Below are positions 34,794 through 44,346 of a DNA stretch of 64,000 nucleotides, in pieces; the first letter of the stretch is position 1; each line of letters opens with the position of its first letter. The stretch covers positions 24,711 to 88,710 of the forward strand of contig JAKSKD010000004.1 of the NCBI GenBank assembly GCA_024401925.1, written 5' to 3'. A model generated the notes under the pieces. The model made no database searches. It was given only the letters and a program-made list of their open reading frames with translations, and was not told the origin of the DNA. Made by a program: the position numbers and the translations under genes. The DNA comes from Bacteroidales bacterium. Its GTDB lineage: Bacteria > Bacteroidota > Bacteroidia > Bacteroidales > UBA932.

Positions 34794-37395
34794 ATCTACA
34801 GTCAACAGTAAGCGGGATTGACAACTTTATCACATTCTCCATCTCTTCGACCACAATACTCCGCAGGATTTCAAGTTCCTTGGGGTGGACTTCGAACAAA
34901 AGTTCATCGTGAATCTGAAGTACCATCTTGCTCTGCAGATGTTCTTCCACCATCCTCTTGTCCACACGGACCATCGCCATTTTGATGATGTCGGCAGCCG
35001 TACCCTGGATAGGAGCATTGACTGCGTTCCTTTCTGCAAGGGAGCGCAAAGTGGCGTTGCTGAGTTTCAGAGCCGGAATATACCTGCGACGGCCGAACAA
35101 AGTCTCCACATAACCCGTGTCGCGTGCAAAAGCAAGCGTACTTTCTATATATGAAGAAATTGCAGGGAATGAATTAAAATAGTCATCTATTATTTTCTTC
35201 GCCTCCGACCTTGAGATTCCCAGTCGCTGTGCCAGACCGAAAGCGGATATGCCGTACATAATGCCGAAATTGGCCGTCTTCGCAACCCTTCGCTGGTCAG
35301 GAGTGACTTCTTCAACAGGAACTGAGAAAATCTTTGAAGCAGTGGCTGCATGAACGTCTATCCCATTGTTGAACGCATCGATGAGATGTTTGTCGCAGCT
35401 CAGGTGTGCCATAATTCTCAACTCAATCTGGGAATAATCCGCAGACATAATGAACCATTCAGAATTTTGCGGGACAAAAGCCTTGCGTATCTCCTTCCCA
35501 CGCTCAGTGCGGATCGGGATATTCTGAAGGTTCGGAGAAGACGAAGATAATCTTCCGGTGGATGTCAGAGCCTGGTTAAACGTAGTATGGACACGTCCGG
35601 TTTCTTTTGATATATATCCCGGAAGAGGTTCTATATATGTAGAAAGGAGTTTCTTGGCCGCGCGATATTCGAGGATGGCGTCAATTATCGGACTCTTGTC
35701 CCTCAGTTCAAGAAGCGTTTCTTCATCCGTGCTCCAACTGCCCCTTCCGCTCTTCTTAGCCAGGGGATCAAGTCTCAGTTTTTCAAATATGACTTCTCCC
35801 ACCTGTTTCGGGGACCCGACATTCAATTCAGGTTCCCCGGCAATCTCACGAACGGATGCCTCCTTTTTTCTGATTTCGGACTTGAGCTGAGTGGCAAACT
35901 CCAGTAAAGAATTCACGTCAACACTGACGCCCGTCATCTCCATCTTCGCAAGAACTTTCAGTAGCGGTGCTTCAATATCCTGGTACAATGAATTCAAGGA
36001 CATCTTTTGTATTTCAGTCCAGACTTTGCGTCCGACTAGCAAGACTGCCACGGCCTTTCTGAAAAGCAAAGTATCGTCAGTCGGCTGAATTTCAGGTACA
36101 TCAAACAGGGAGCCCACCAGAACATCTTCAGCCGGGTTTTCAAGCTCCGCCCCAAGGTATGAACTGACGAGCGCATCCAGATCGTGGGATTTCTCAGGAT
36201 TCAGGAGATAATGCATCAACTGAACGTCCCTCAACTTCCCGGCAAGACTTATCCCGTCGGATTTCAACGATTTATAAAGGGATTTCAGCTCATATCCGTA
36301 CTTGGCAATGGCACTGTCCTCAAGCAAAAAGCGCACTTCCTGCCTTGTTCCCTTCGCAACGACGATGTCGCCCTTGTCATATGTCGCAAGAATGATATCA
36401 TTCCCGTCAGAGAACACCGAGCACTTGCCGGAAATGCAGGCACACTGAGGTATTCTGGAGGCCGGCACCTCTGAATATGCAAGTTCAATGTTATTATTCT
36501 TCGGGGCAGTATTATTCTTTGGGACATTCGTTCCCAGATATTTCTGAAGAGAGCGGAATTCATATTGCTCGAAAAGGTGGGCAAGTTTCGGCGAATAGTT
36601 CATATTGACCGCCATGGATTCCAGTTTTATCTTCACCGGGACATCCGTTTTTATGGTAACCAGTTCCTTACTTAGCGCAATATGGTCCTGGGCCTGTCTG
36701 AAAAGCATCTGCTGGCGCTCCGACAATTCGTTGATGTGGTCATAGATGTTTTCCACACTTCCGAACTCCGATATCAGTTTGCTGGCACCCATTTCTCCGA
36801 CTCCCTTGACTCCGGGAACGTTATCGGCGGAATCCCCGCATATCGTAAGCATATCAATAACCTGGAGCGGCGTACTGATTCCGTACTTTTCACAGACTTC
36901 ACTTATGCCTACCCACTCGTTCTCAGAGCCGTTTTTTCCGGGTTTGATCTGCCAAATATGCTCGCTTATCAACTGACCGTAATCCTTGTCGGGAGTAACC
37001 ATAAAGACATCCAGATCGTTTGATGCGAATTTCTTTGCGACGGTGCCGATCACATCATCAGCCTCAAAGCCATATTCCATCAGTACCGGGACGTTCATAG
37101 CCTTGCATATCTTCGTGAGCGGCTCAAGAGCGTCGATTACGAGCTGAGGCGTTTCAGCACGGTTTGCCTTATATTCCGGATAGAGCTGATTGCGGAATGT
37201 ACCTCCCGGAGGGTCGAATGAGACGGCCAGGTGTGTAGGATGCTCCTTTTCTATCAGTTCAAGGAGATATTTGGTGAAACCGAAGAGAATTGAAGTGTCG
37301 ACTCCCTTAGTATTGACCATAGGACGCTTCAAAAATGCGTAATACATCTTGAAGATCAGTGCGTGTCCGTCTATTAAGAAAAGCCGAGATTTCAT
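34765..37395 (-). CDS. polA: DNA polymerase I
   Basis: 876-residue family A polymerase for lagging-strand maturation and repair. The N-terminal 5' nuclease (about 1-290) has FLIDGHALIFK, VSFDPPGGTFRN, EADDVIGT and SADNVPGVKGVGEMGA. The polymerase domain (about 480-876) has STGRLSSSSPNLQNIP, the A motif ADYSQIELR, the B motif RRVAKTANFGIMYG and the C motif QIHDELLFE. The intervening 3'-5' exonuclease region is shortened and I cannot find the DxE motif, so proofreading is probably absent, as in Taq polymerase. Confidence 0.96.
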   Translation of the reverse strand: MKSRLFLIDGHALIFKMYYAFLKRPMVNTKGVDTSILFGFTKYLLELIEKEHPTHLAVSFDPPGGTFRNQLYPEYKANRAETPQLVIDALEPLTKICKAMNVPVLMEYGFEADDVIGTVAKKFASNDLDVFMVTPDKDYGQLISEHIWQIKPGKNGSENEWVGISEVCEKYGISTPLQVIDMLTICGDSADNVPGVKGVGEMGASKLISEFGSVENIYDHINELSERQQMLFRQAQDHIALSKELVTIKTDVPVKIKLESMAVNMNYSPKLAHLFEQYEFRSLQKYLGTNVPKNNTAPKNNNIELAYSEVPASRIPQCACISGKCSVFSDGNDIILATYDKGDIVVAKGTRQEVRFLLEDSAIAKYGYELKSLYKSLKSDGISLAGKLRDVQLMHYLLNPEKSHDLDALVSSYLGAELENPAEDVLVGSLFDVPEIQPTDDTLLFRKAVAVLLVGRKVWTEIQKMSLNSLYQDIEAPLLKVLAKMEMTGVSVDVNSLLEFATQLKSEIRKKEASVREIAGEPELNVGSPKQVGEVIFEKLRLDPLAKKSGRGSWSTDEETLLELRDKSPIIDAILEYRAAKKLLSTYIEPLPGYISKETGRVHTTFNQALTSTGRLSSSSPNLQNIPIRTERGKEIRKAFVPQNSEWFIMSADYSQIELRIMAHLSCDKHLIDAFNNGIDVHAATASKIFSVPVEEVTPDQRRVAKTANFGIMYGISAFGLAQRLGISRSEAKKIIDDYFNSFPAISSYIESTLAFARDTGYVETLFGRRRYIPALKLSNATLRSLAERNAVNAPIQGTAADIIKMAMVRVDKRMVEEHLQSKMVLQIHDELLFEVHPKELEILRSIVVEEMENVIKLSIPLTVDCRYGKNWLEAH

Positions 37396-37421
37396 AATCT
37401 CGCGAAGTTAATCATTTTTTA

Positions 37422-38996
37422 TCATTCCGATACAACTTCGGTCTGTGCTATGACAGCATTTTCGGCTGTGCCCCTTGTAATAGCGAATGCGGCTTCAAGA
37501 ACGATGATTGCGGCAAGTACTGAGAAGGCCCAACGCATAACCTTCGGCATACCCTTCCAGAATCCGGAAGCGGGTTCTTCGTCCTTCGTTTCCGTCTCCA
37601 CTGTTTCCTCCAGAATCGGTCCGCGCTTGACTGCGAGTTCCTCCTGAATCTTCTCCATACGCTTTTTGGTAAGAGGATAGAAGAACACGACGACAACTGC
37701 AAGTGCAGAGACAGCGGCAGGAATCCAGGACATCAATATCTTCAATCCCTGGATGGCTTCAGGAGTCTGTACTGCTCCGGCCTCAGTATTATATCCAAAA
37801 GCTGCAAGAATCCACATTACAGCCGCCCCGCCGAATGCTCCTCCGAACTTCTGCGCCATTGATGCAGATGAGAAGATAAGTGCCGTAGATGCAGTTCCAT
37901 CCCTGTTTTCAGCATAATCGGAAACGTCAGCATACATGCTCCATACAAGAGGAGAGATGATGCCGGTGAATATGGATATGACAATCTGCAGTACAAGCAT
38001 CCACCAATATCCGGTACCCGTTACCGGGATGTAGAAGAAAGCGATACTCAGCACAATCAGAGCAAAGAATGAGAGCATATATGTGGTTTTCTTTCCGAGA
38101 ACCTTCGCAATAGGGGTCGTGAGGGCCACACCAATCATATTGCACACCTCACCGATAGAGAGGAACAGTCCCGCATAGAACAGGAAGCTCCAGCTTCCAA
38201 GCGACAGGTGGACGTTCTGGCCAATGACATCATTGAAGAAATATGCCACGGTAGAGCCTCTGAGCGTATTGAACAGGTTAGAGCAAAGGGCTGCACCGAT
38301 CAGGATCCACCAAGGAGCGTTCCTGACAAGTGACTTGAGGTCCTTGCCCACGGATGCCGTCGATACGGTATGGAGTTTCTCCTTCGTCATCCTGAAGCAA
38401 AGCAGGAAAAGCACAAGGCATACGGCAGATGCAATAAAGATTGAATGCTGCCATCCGGCAGGAGAATTATATCCGCCAAGGAGATTACATAACGGTTCCC
38501 AGCTGAAAAGAACTATGAAACTTCCGCCATAAGCAAAAAACATTCTGAATGAGCTGAGCACGGTCTTGGTGTCGGAATCATCCGTAATCACTCCCAGCAT
38601 TGCGCCATAAGGCACGTTGATTCCCGTATAGACAGTCATCATCATTATGTAGGTGATATATGCCCATACAAGTTTCATAGTCGGCCCGGCATCAGGAGTC
38701 GTGAAGAGAAAAACACCGCTGAGAGCGAAAGGAAGAGCCATCAGCAGAAGATATGGACGGTATTTTCCCCACCTGGTATGTGTTCTGTCCGCGAGGATAC
38801 CCATCATCGGATCCGAAACGGCGTCCCAGATTCGGGTGACCATAAGCAGTATAGCGACCTGGTCCAGCCTAAGGCCAAACACATTCGAATAGAAGAATGG
38901 AAGGTAGTAGGACAACATCTTCCAGAACATACTGGAAGACATATCGCCGAAGCCGTAACCGACTTTCTCACTGAATTTGGTTTTTATAGTTCCCAT
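37422..38996 (-). CDS. GPH-family sugar:cation symporter (MFS)
   Basis: 524-residue inner-membrane protein of the glycoside-pentoside-hexuronide family. The start KVGYGFGDMSSSMFWKMLSYYLPFFY and the conserved loop TRIWDAVSDPMMGILADRT, then RWGKYRPYLL, are diagnostic. About 12 helices are followed by an unusual charged stretch (about 445-490) and one extra C-terminal hydrophobic segment (about 493-515). Its ATG overlaps the GH130 stop by one base, so it should import the disaccharide that GH130 phosphorolyses, probably a beta-mannoside. Confidence 0.9.
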   Translation of the reverse strand: MGTIKTKFSEKVGYGFGDMSSSMFWKMLSYYLPFFYSNVFGLRLDQVAILLMVTRIWDAVSDPMMGILADRTHTRWGKYRPYLLLMALPFALSGVFLFTTPDAGPTMKLVWAYITYIMMMTVYTGINVPYGAMLGVITDDSDTKTVLSSFRMFFAYGGSFIVLFSWEPLCNLLGGYNSPAGWQHSIFIASAVCLVLFLLCFRMTKEKLHTVSTASVGKDLKSLVRNAPWWILIGAALCSNLFNTLRGSTVAYFFNDVIGQNVHLSLGSWSFLFYAGLFLSIGEVCNMIGVALTTPIAKVLGKKTTYMLSFFALIVLSIAFFYIPVTGTGYWWMLVLQIVISIFTGIISPLVWSMYADVSDYAENRDGTASTALIFSSASMAQKFGGAFGGAAVMWILAAFGYNTEAGAVQTPEAIQGLKILMSWIPAAVSALAVVVVFFYPLTKKRMEKIQEELAVKRGPILEETVETETKDEEPASGFWKGMPKVMRWAFSVLAAIIVLEAAFAITRGTAENAVIAQTEVVSE

Positions 38997-40150
38997 TATT
39001 TCAAGTTTTTATCAATCAATTCATTCAATCTTCGGACAGTATCCGCGGTGGTGAAACCGTCCGGGGCGGTATTGAGGCAATAATCCACAAGTTTGTCCAC
39101 GGTGGACGTGGCGACATGCAGCCTCGTGTCGGATGATGCATAATAGATGAACACCTTTCCGTCAGGGTCCTCGATCCAGCCGTTGGAGAAAGTGACATTC
39201 ATCACATCACCGATATATTCTCCGCCCTGAGGCGCGATGAAAAAGCCTGCAGGCTCCGCAATCACGCGCGAAGGGTCATCAAGCGCCGTCATATAGAGGT
39301 ACAGGACATAGCGCAACCCGGAAGCGCAGCCACGGACTCCGTGAGCGAGATGCAGCCACCCCTTCGAAGTCTTGATTGGAGCCGGACCTTCACCGTTCTT
39401 CACTTCGGTAATAGTATGATAATGTCTCGGACTTATTATCATCTCATCCTTAATCTCCGCATTGCAGATATCATCTACCAGGGCCCATCCTATGCCACCT
39501 CCGCTTCCTGCATCAATAAAACCGTCCTGCGGACGTGTGTACAGGGCATATTTGCCGTTTACGAATTCCGGATGGAGACACACATTGCGCTGCTGGGAAG
39601 AGGATTTCAAATCCGGCAGTCTTTCCCATTCCACCAGATCACGTGTCCGGGCGATTCCGCAGCTTGCAACCGCGGCCGACAAGTCTCCGGGATTGGCCTT
39701 ATCCTTCCTCTCCACGCAGAACAGTCCATAAATCCATCCGTCCTCGTGACGTACAACCCTCATATCATAGACATTCGTTGCCGGTTCCCCGTACTCGGGC
39801 ATTGTGACAGGTCTGTCCCAAAACCTGAAATTGTCAACTCCATTCGGACTCTCGGCAACCGCAAAAAAAGATTTTCTGTCAGCCGCCTCCACCCTCGCCA
39901 CAAGAACATACCTGTCATCAATCTTTATTGCCCCGGAATTGAAAACCGCATGTATCCCGAACCTTTCCACGCAAAAAGGATTTGTATTTCTGTTCAGATC
40001 ATATCTCCAGAACACAGGCGCATGCGCCGCCGTAAGAACAGGATTCAGATATCTTTCATAAACCCCGTTAACATATTCAGGTTCATTCTTTTTTCCCACG
40101 AGGGCCTCGTGCGCGTCACGAATCCTCTTCATCTCCACATCGAAATTCAT
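38996..40150 (-). CDS. GH130 beta-mannoside phosphorylase, probable 4-O-beta-mannosyl-glucose phosphorylase
   Basis: 384 residues, cytoplasmic, five-bladed propeller. The active-site segments [71 protein letters not shown] and [22 protein letters not shown] (split here) are those of GH130 subfamily 1. The Bacteroides fragilis member is a mannosyl-glucose phosphorylase acting after a cellobiose/mannobiose 2-epimerase. The neighbouring symporter and regulator support disaccharide catabolism; exact substrate is inferred. A truncated epimerase-like gene lies at 47318. Confidence 0.9.
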   Translation of the reverse strand: MNFDVEMKRIRDAHEALVGKKNEPEYVNGVYERYLNPVLTAAHAPVFWRYDLNRNTNPFCVERFGIHAVFNSGAIKIDDRYVLVARVEAADRKSFFAVAESPNGVDNFRFWDRPVTMPEYGEPATNVYDMRVVRHEDGWIYGLFCVERKDKANPGDLSAAVASCGIARTRDLVEWERLPDLKSSSQQRNVCLHPEFVNGKYALYTRPQDGFIDAGSGGGIGWALVDDICNAEIKDEMIISPRHYHTITEVKNGEGPAPIKTSKGWLHLAHGVRGCASGLRYVLYLYMTALDDPSRVIAEPAGFFIAPQGGEYIGDVMNVTFSNGWIEDPDGKVFIYYASSDTRLHVATSTVDKLVDYCLNTAPDGFTTADTVRRLNELIDKNLK

Positions 40151-40155
40151 AATGG

Positions 40156-41031
40156 TTATATTATTTTTTTATTCTTTTTATACATAGCTCTGAAATCGCG
40201 GGGAGTCATCCCACGGTTTTCCTTGAAGATACGGTTGAAATTGGATTGGTTGTTGAACCCGCATTCGTAACATATCTCCGAAATATTCTTCTCACCATCT
40301 ATCAGTAATCTTGCAGCATTTCCCAGCTTCACATCAATGATGTACTCCGAAAGTGTGCGCCCGGTACTGAGGCGGAAAAAACGGCTGAATGCCGTCGGAG
40401 ACATATGGCCGACTTCCGCAAGGTCAGCCAGACGTAGCGGTTCATTGTAGTGTTCACCGATATACTGTTTGATTTTTATGATACGTCCGCTCTCCCCACC
40501 AACCCCTGTCTGGGCGAACGAAGTGCTGGCCAACACTCTTCCTTCTGATTCGGAAAGGCTGTTCAGCAGATACAGGAACTGCAGGAACTGATCGAACTTT
40601 TTCTCTTCTGATGCAAGAGAAGTGATAAGGGAATATGTCTGCATGATGGTTGGAAGCGAAAAGCATATACCGTGTTCGGCCTTTCTGAACATTTCCCTCA
40701 TTGAGTTAAACTGGTGCTTGGACAGGACCGAATCAGGGAACAGGTCAGGAGCGAACTGAATTGTTATCTCCCTGATATTTTCTGACTTGCAGCGCCCTTG
40801 CTGCCACGAGTGCTCAAGGTTCTTTCCCGCTATCAGGACAAGGTCATACTGGCCGATTTCCTCCACGTTATCCCCGACAATACGCAATGCGCCTTGGGCA
40901 TTCTCCACAAAGTTCAGTTCAAACTCCTTGTGCTGATGGATGGGATAATTGAAACATTTCTTCCGTCTGTCCACAATATAAAAACAATCCAGGTCAGACA
41001 ATGGGGTAACTTCCGTCAATACGCCGCTCAT
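40156..41031 (-). CDS. AraC-family transcriptional regulator
   Basis: 291 residues from ATG 41031; the TTG at 41046 is a weaker start. An N-terminal cupin-like ligand domain ([20 protein letters not shown]) precedes a C-terminal double helix-turn-helix ([21 protein letters not shown] and [21 protein letters not shown], then GMTPRDFRA). It lies 5 bases before GH130 on the same strand and divergent from GH9, so it is the obvious local regulator. The inducer is presumably a sugar of the same pathway. Confidence 0.93.
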   Translation of the reverse strand: MSGVLTEVTPLSDLDCFYIVDRRKKCFNYPIHQHKEFELNFVENAQGALRIVGDNVEEIGQYDLVLIAGKNLEHSWQQGRCKSENIREITIQFAPDLFPDSVLSKHQFNSMREMFRKAEHGICFSLPTIMQTYSLITSLASEEKKFDQFLQFLYLLNSLSESEGRVLASTSFAQTGVGGESGRIIKIKQYIGEHYNEPLRLADLAEVGHMSPTAFSRFFRLSTGRTLSEYIIDVKLGNAARLLIDGEKNISEICYECGFNNQSNFNRIFKENRGMTPRDFRAMYKKNKKII

Positions 41032-41188
41032 AAATAAATTATGCAATCATTTCCTGTAAATATAAATAAAATTTTTCTGCTACTCCTTTGATGTCAGTTT
41101 TTAAGAAAATTTTGCAAAAATTGTATAACTTTAGTAGATTTTTTCCCATCGAGGAAATATTAACACTAACTATTTATTAACTATACCA

Positions 41189-43720
41189 ATGAAAAAAGTA
41201 TTTTCACTAATTTCAGTTATACTTCTGTCGTGTGCTGTCCTCAGCGCACAGGAATTCAAACTCAACGAGTCCGGATATTTCAAGGCCGGTGGAGTTGACG
41301 CGATGGCTTTTGACGACTTCTATCCGGAAGGGCACCAGGGCGGTGTGGCAGTCATTATGAATGCCCGTCGTATTCTCACAAACGGCGATATCCGTTTTGA
41401 ACCTACTCCGGGACAATGGCAGCCGCTTCCTATGAAGGTAAAGCGCGAAGTTGAAGGGAACAAGATTATCACGTATCTTGCATATCCTGATTCAAGCCGC
41501 CATCTTACAGGATTCAACCCTATGGTTTATCCTGATATGCAGCTTTCCTACACCGTCACTCTCGAATCCTATGGCAAGGGCCTCAAGGTTACAGTCGACC
41601 TCGACCAGCCAATTCCTGAAAGATTCCTCGGAAAGGTAGGTTTCAACCTCGAGCTCTTCCCGGGTTATCTTTTCGGTGAGCCTTGGATTATGGACGGCAA
41701 GACAGGTATCTTCCCTCGTCAGCCTAACGGTCCTCTCGAGGAGTCCGCTTCCTACATCGAGCACGCAGGAGATTACCATATCGACGGTCTTCCTCTCGCA
41801 TCAGTTGAGCGCTTCAACAGGCCTTACGCCAACACCAAGTACACTCCATTCAAGGCTGATGAAATCGTTTCTGCGCCTTATGCACAGGGAACGCACTTCA
41901 CACTTCTCCCGGGTGACGATCTGAGCAGAATCAAGATCACATCCAACACAGGCGAAATGAAGCTTTATGACGGTCGTATGAATCAGAACAACGGTTGGTT
42001 CGTTCTCCGTCAGGAAGTTGCAGCCGGCAAGACCAAGGGTGCTGTTGAATGGATTATCGAGCCTAATGTTGTCGAGGATTGGATCTACCCTCCGGTAATA
42101 CAGACATCACAGATCGGTTATCACGTAAACCAGCCTAAGGTTGCCATCATCGAATCTGACGTCAAGGACACTCCTCTCGCATACGCACAGGTCATCAGAA
42201 TCGGCGAGGACGGTGAAGAAGTTGTAAAAGTTGTTGACGTTAAGAAGTGGGACGGCAAATTCCTCCGTTACGACTACTACAAGGCAGATTTCACGGAAGT
42301 AACCGAGCCTGGTCTCTACAAGATCCGCTATGGCAAGAGAGAGTCAACTCTGTTCCGCATTGACGCAAACGTTTACGAGCGCGGCGTATGGCAGCCTGTT
42401 ATCGAATACTTCCTCCCTGTGCAGATGTGCCATATGAGAGTTATGGAAAAATTCCGTGTATGGCACGACAGATGTCATATGGATGACGGTCCTATGGCAC
42501 AGCCTGGAAACCTCTTCGACGGTTACGACCAGAACGAGAATGACTACGGCAGGGTCAAGCCGGGTGAGATCGTTCCAGGCATGAACATCGGTGGATGGCA
42601 CGATGCAGGTGACTTCGACCTCCGCGTTGAATCACAGAGCAACGAGTCTTACATCCTTGCCCTCACATATGAGGCATTCCATCCGGAAATTGACGTCACC
42701 GCCATCGATTTCGATCACCAGAACGTTGAAATCCACGAGTCAGACGGCACCAACGATATTCTCCAGCAGGTAGAGAACGGTATGCTTACAGTAGTAAACT
42801 CATACCTCGCACTCGGTAAATTCTACCGCGGTATCATCTGCAACAGCCTTCGTCAGTACGTACTCCTTGGAGACGCATCTTCAATGACTGACGGCATCAT
42901 CGGAAATGAGGATGACCGTTGGATTTATACGCAGAAAAATCCTAACAAGGATCTTGGCACTGCAGCAGGACTTGCTGCCAGCGCACGTGTCCTCCGCGGA
43001 GTTAACGACACTCTTGCAACACATTGCGAGAATATCGCACGCGAGGTCTTCGATTATACTGAAGAGGTCCGTCCGGGTGCAAAAATCAATACCGCAGTCG
43101 AACTCTATCTCACAACGGGCGAAGCAAAATATTTCAACTACCTCATCGACAACTGGGATCTCGTAGTGAAAGCTGCTGAGCGTCAGCCTTGGTGCACAGC
43201 ACGTTTCGCAAAGATGCTTGACGGTCAGAAGAAATATCAGAAGCAGGCCAAGGCATATCGTGCAGCCCTTGAAAAATACAAGGCTGACATCGAAGAGCAG
43301 GCTACTTCATCTCCATACGGTGTTCCTTACCGTCCTAGCATCTGGGGCGCAGGTTGGACGATCCAGTCATTCGGATATGACTACTGGTTCGCATATAACT
43401 CATTCCCTGACATCTTCTCACCGGAACCGATCTTCAATGCATTGAACTTCGTTCTCGGATGCCACCCTGGCACAAACCAGCAGTCATTCGCTTCAGGTGT
43501 CGGAACAGAGTCAGCAACAGTCGGCTATGGTGCAAACCGTGCAGATTGGTCATACATTCCTGGAGGTGTGGTATCAGGCACTGCGCTCATCCGTCCTGAC
43601 TTCCCTGAGCTTATGGTATTCCCATTCCTCTGGCAGCAGGTTGAATACTGCCTCGGCGGTGATTCATCACACTTCATGTTCCTTGCTCTTGCAGTACAGG
43701 ACATCCTGAACAAGCAATAG
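41189..43720 (+). CDS. Secreted glycoside hydrolase family 9 glycanase
   Basis: 843 residues with a signal peptide (VILLSCAVLSAQ). Residues about 25-300 form a beta-rich domain of unknown type. An Ig-like CelD_N domain (about 305-395; PVIQTSQIGYHVNQPKVAI) precedes the GH9 (alpha/alpha)6 barrel (about 400-843) with the catalytic-base segment GGWHDAGDFDLR and, near the C-terminus, the putative acid Glu in WQQVEYCLGG. GH9 enzymes cut beta-1,4-glucans, xyloglucan or glucomannan. The next gene to end here is a fragment: the stop at 43718 abuts a pseudogene. Confidence 0.9.
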   Translation: MKKVFSLISVILLSCAVLSAQEFKLNESGYFKAGGVDAMAFDDFYPEGHQGGVAVIMNARRILTNGDIRFEPTPGQWQPLPMKVKREVEGNKIITYLAYPDSSRHLTGFNPMVYPDMQLSYTVTLESYGKGLKVTVDLDQPIPERFLGKVGFNLELFPGYLFGEPWIMDGKTGIFPRQPNGPLEESASYIEHAGDYHIDGLPLASVERFNRPYANTKYTPFKADEIVSAPYAQGTHFTLLPGDDLSRIKITSNTGEMKLYDGRMNQNNGWFVLRQEVAAGKTKGAVEWIIEPNVVEDWIYPPVIQTSQIGYHVNQPKVAIIESDVKDTPLAYAQVIRIGEDGEEVVKVVDVKKWDGKFLRYDYYKADFTEVTEPGLYKIRYGKRESTLFRIDANVYERGVWQPVIEYFLPVQMCHMRVMEKFRVWHDRCHMDDGPMAQPGNLFDGYDQNENDYGRVKPGEIVPGMNIGGWHDAGDFDLRVESQSNESYILALTYEAFHPEIDVTAIDFDHQNVEIHESDGTNDILQQVENGMLTVVNSYLALGKFYRGIICNSLRQYVLLGDASSMTDGIIGNEDDRWIYTQKNPNKDLGTAAGLAASARVLRGVNDTLATHCENIAREVFDYTEEVRPGAKINTAVELYLTTGEAKYFNYLIDNWDLVVKAAERQPWCTARFAKMLDGQKKYQKQAKAYRAALEKYKADIEEQATSSPYGVPYRPSIWGAGWTIQSFGYDYWFAYNSFPDIFSPEPIFNALNFVLGCHPGTNQQSFASGVGTESATVGYGANRADWSYIPGGVVSGTALIRPDFPELMVFPFLWQQVEYCLGGDSSHFMFLALAVQDILNKQ

Positions 43721-44229
43721 ACGTTGCACCAAGTACCAAAAGAGGGTGGTTCGGCAATGCCACACTTTCCGGCGGCTCTACAATCGTTCCTGATGATGAC
43801 AAGAACCTTTCCGGACAACCCGGGGCCTTGTTCAATGGGAACGTCCTCGCTGCCGGATATAACGAAACAGACCAATTGACCATTCTCGGTAACGGAAAGA
43901 ATGTTGTCAATCCGGATGAGGGATATATTATCATAAGCGATTTCAACACAGAGGGGACTGATGAACTTGCTTCCAAACAAGGGCTTGAAACCACAGTGCA
44001 GGCAGGAGCTAATTATAATACATCCCGGGTCAAGGGCTTTGATTCCAACGTCAGCGTAAACTATAATTTCAATCGTAAGGATGTCCGAGAAACATCCAAA
44101 CGCACGACATTCCAGCAATCTTCACCTGATATTGTCACTGACGGTGATTATATCGGAAAAGGAGACAACCATCGAATCAATACGGCAATCGAGCTCAATA
44201 AAACAGATGACAGCAAGTATTTTCTCTAA
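43720..44229 (+). pseudogene. Fragment of an outer-membrane beta-barrel (TonB-receptor-like) protein
   Basis: A frame open from the very end of GH9 encodes KRGWFGNATLSGGSTIVPDD, GYNETDQLTILGNGKNV, GLETTVQAGANYNTSRVKG and SVNYNFNRKDVRETSKRT. This is the internal barrel part of the Bacteroidota OMP_b-brl type receptor-like proteins (usually about 900 aa). There is no start codon with signal peptide and no plug domain. The frame hits TAA after KTDDSKYFL although similarity seems to continue (YFYFSDYEGK), so a point mutation also damaged it. It is a relic, probably from a deletion that fused the middle of that gene to the GH9 3' end. Confidence 0.78.
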
Positions 44230-44346
44230 ATTTACTTCTATTTTTCGGATTACGAGGGAAAAATAGACTATTTTGCTATAAGATTGGATGATATTTGCTT
44301 CAGCAACGGGCACGAGTGACTATCTTGGTCAAAAATTCAAGATACC

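Noticed and set aside
39341-40270. 309-codon plus-strand open frame
   Set aside because: It lies wholly antisense to the well-conserved GH130 gene and its product is rich in unlikely residues; a shadow of high-quality coding on the other strand.
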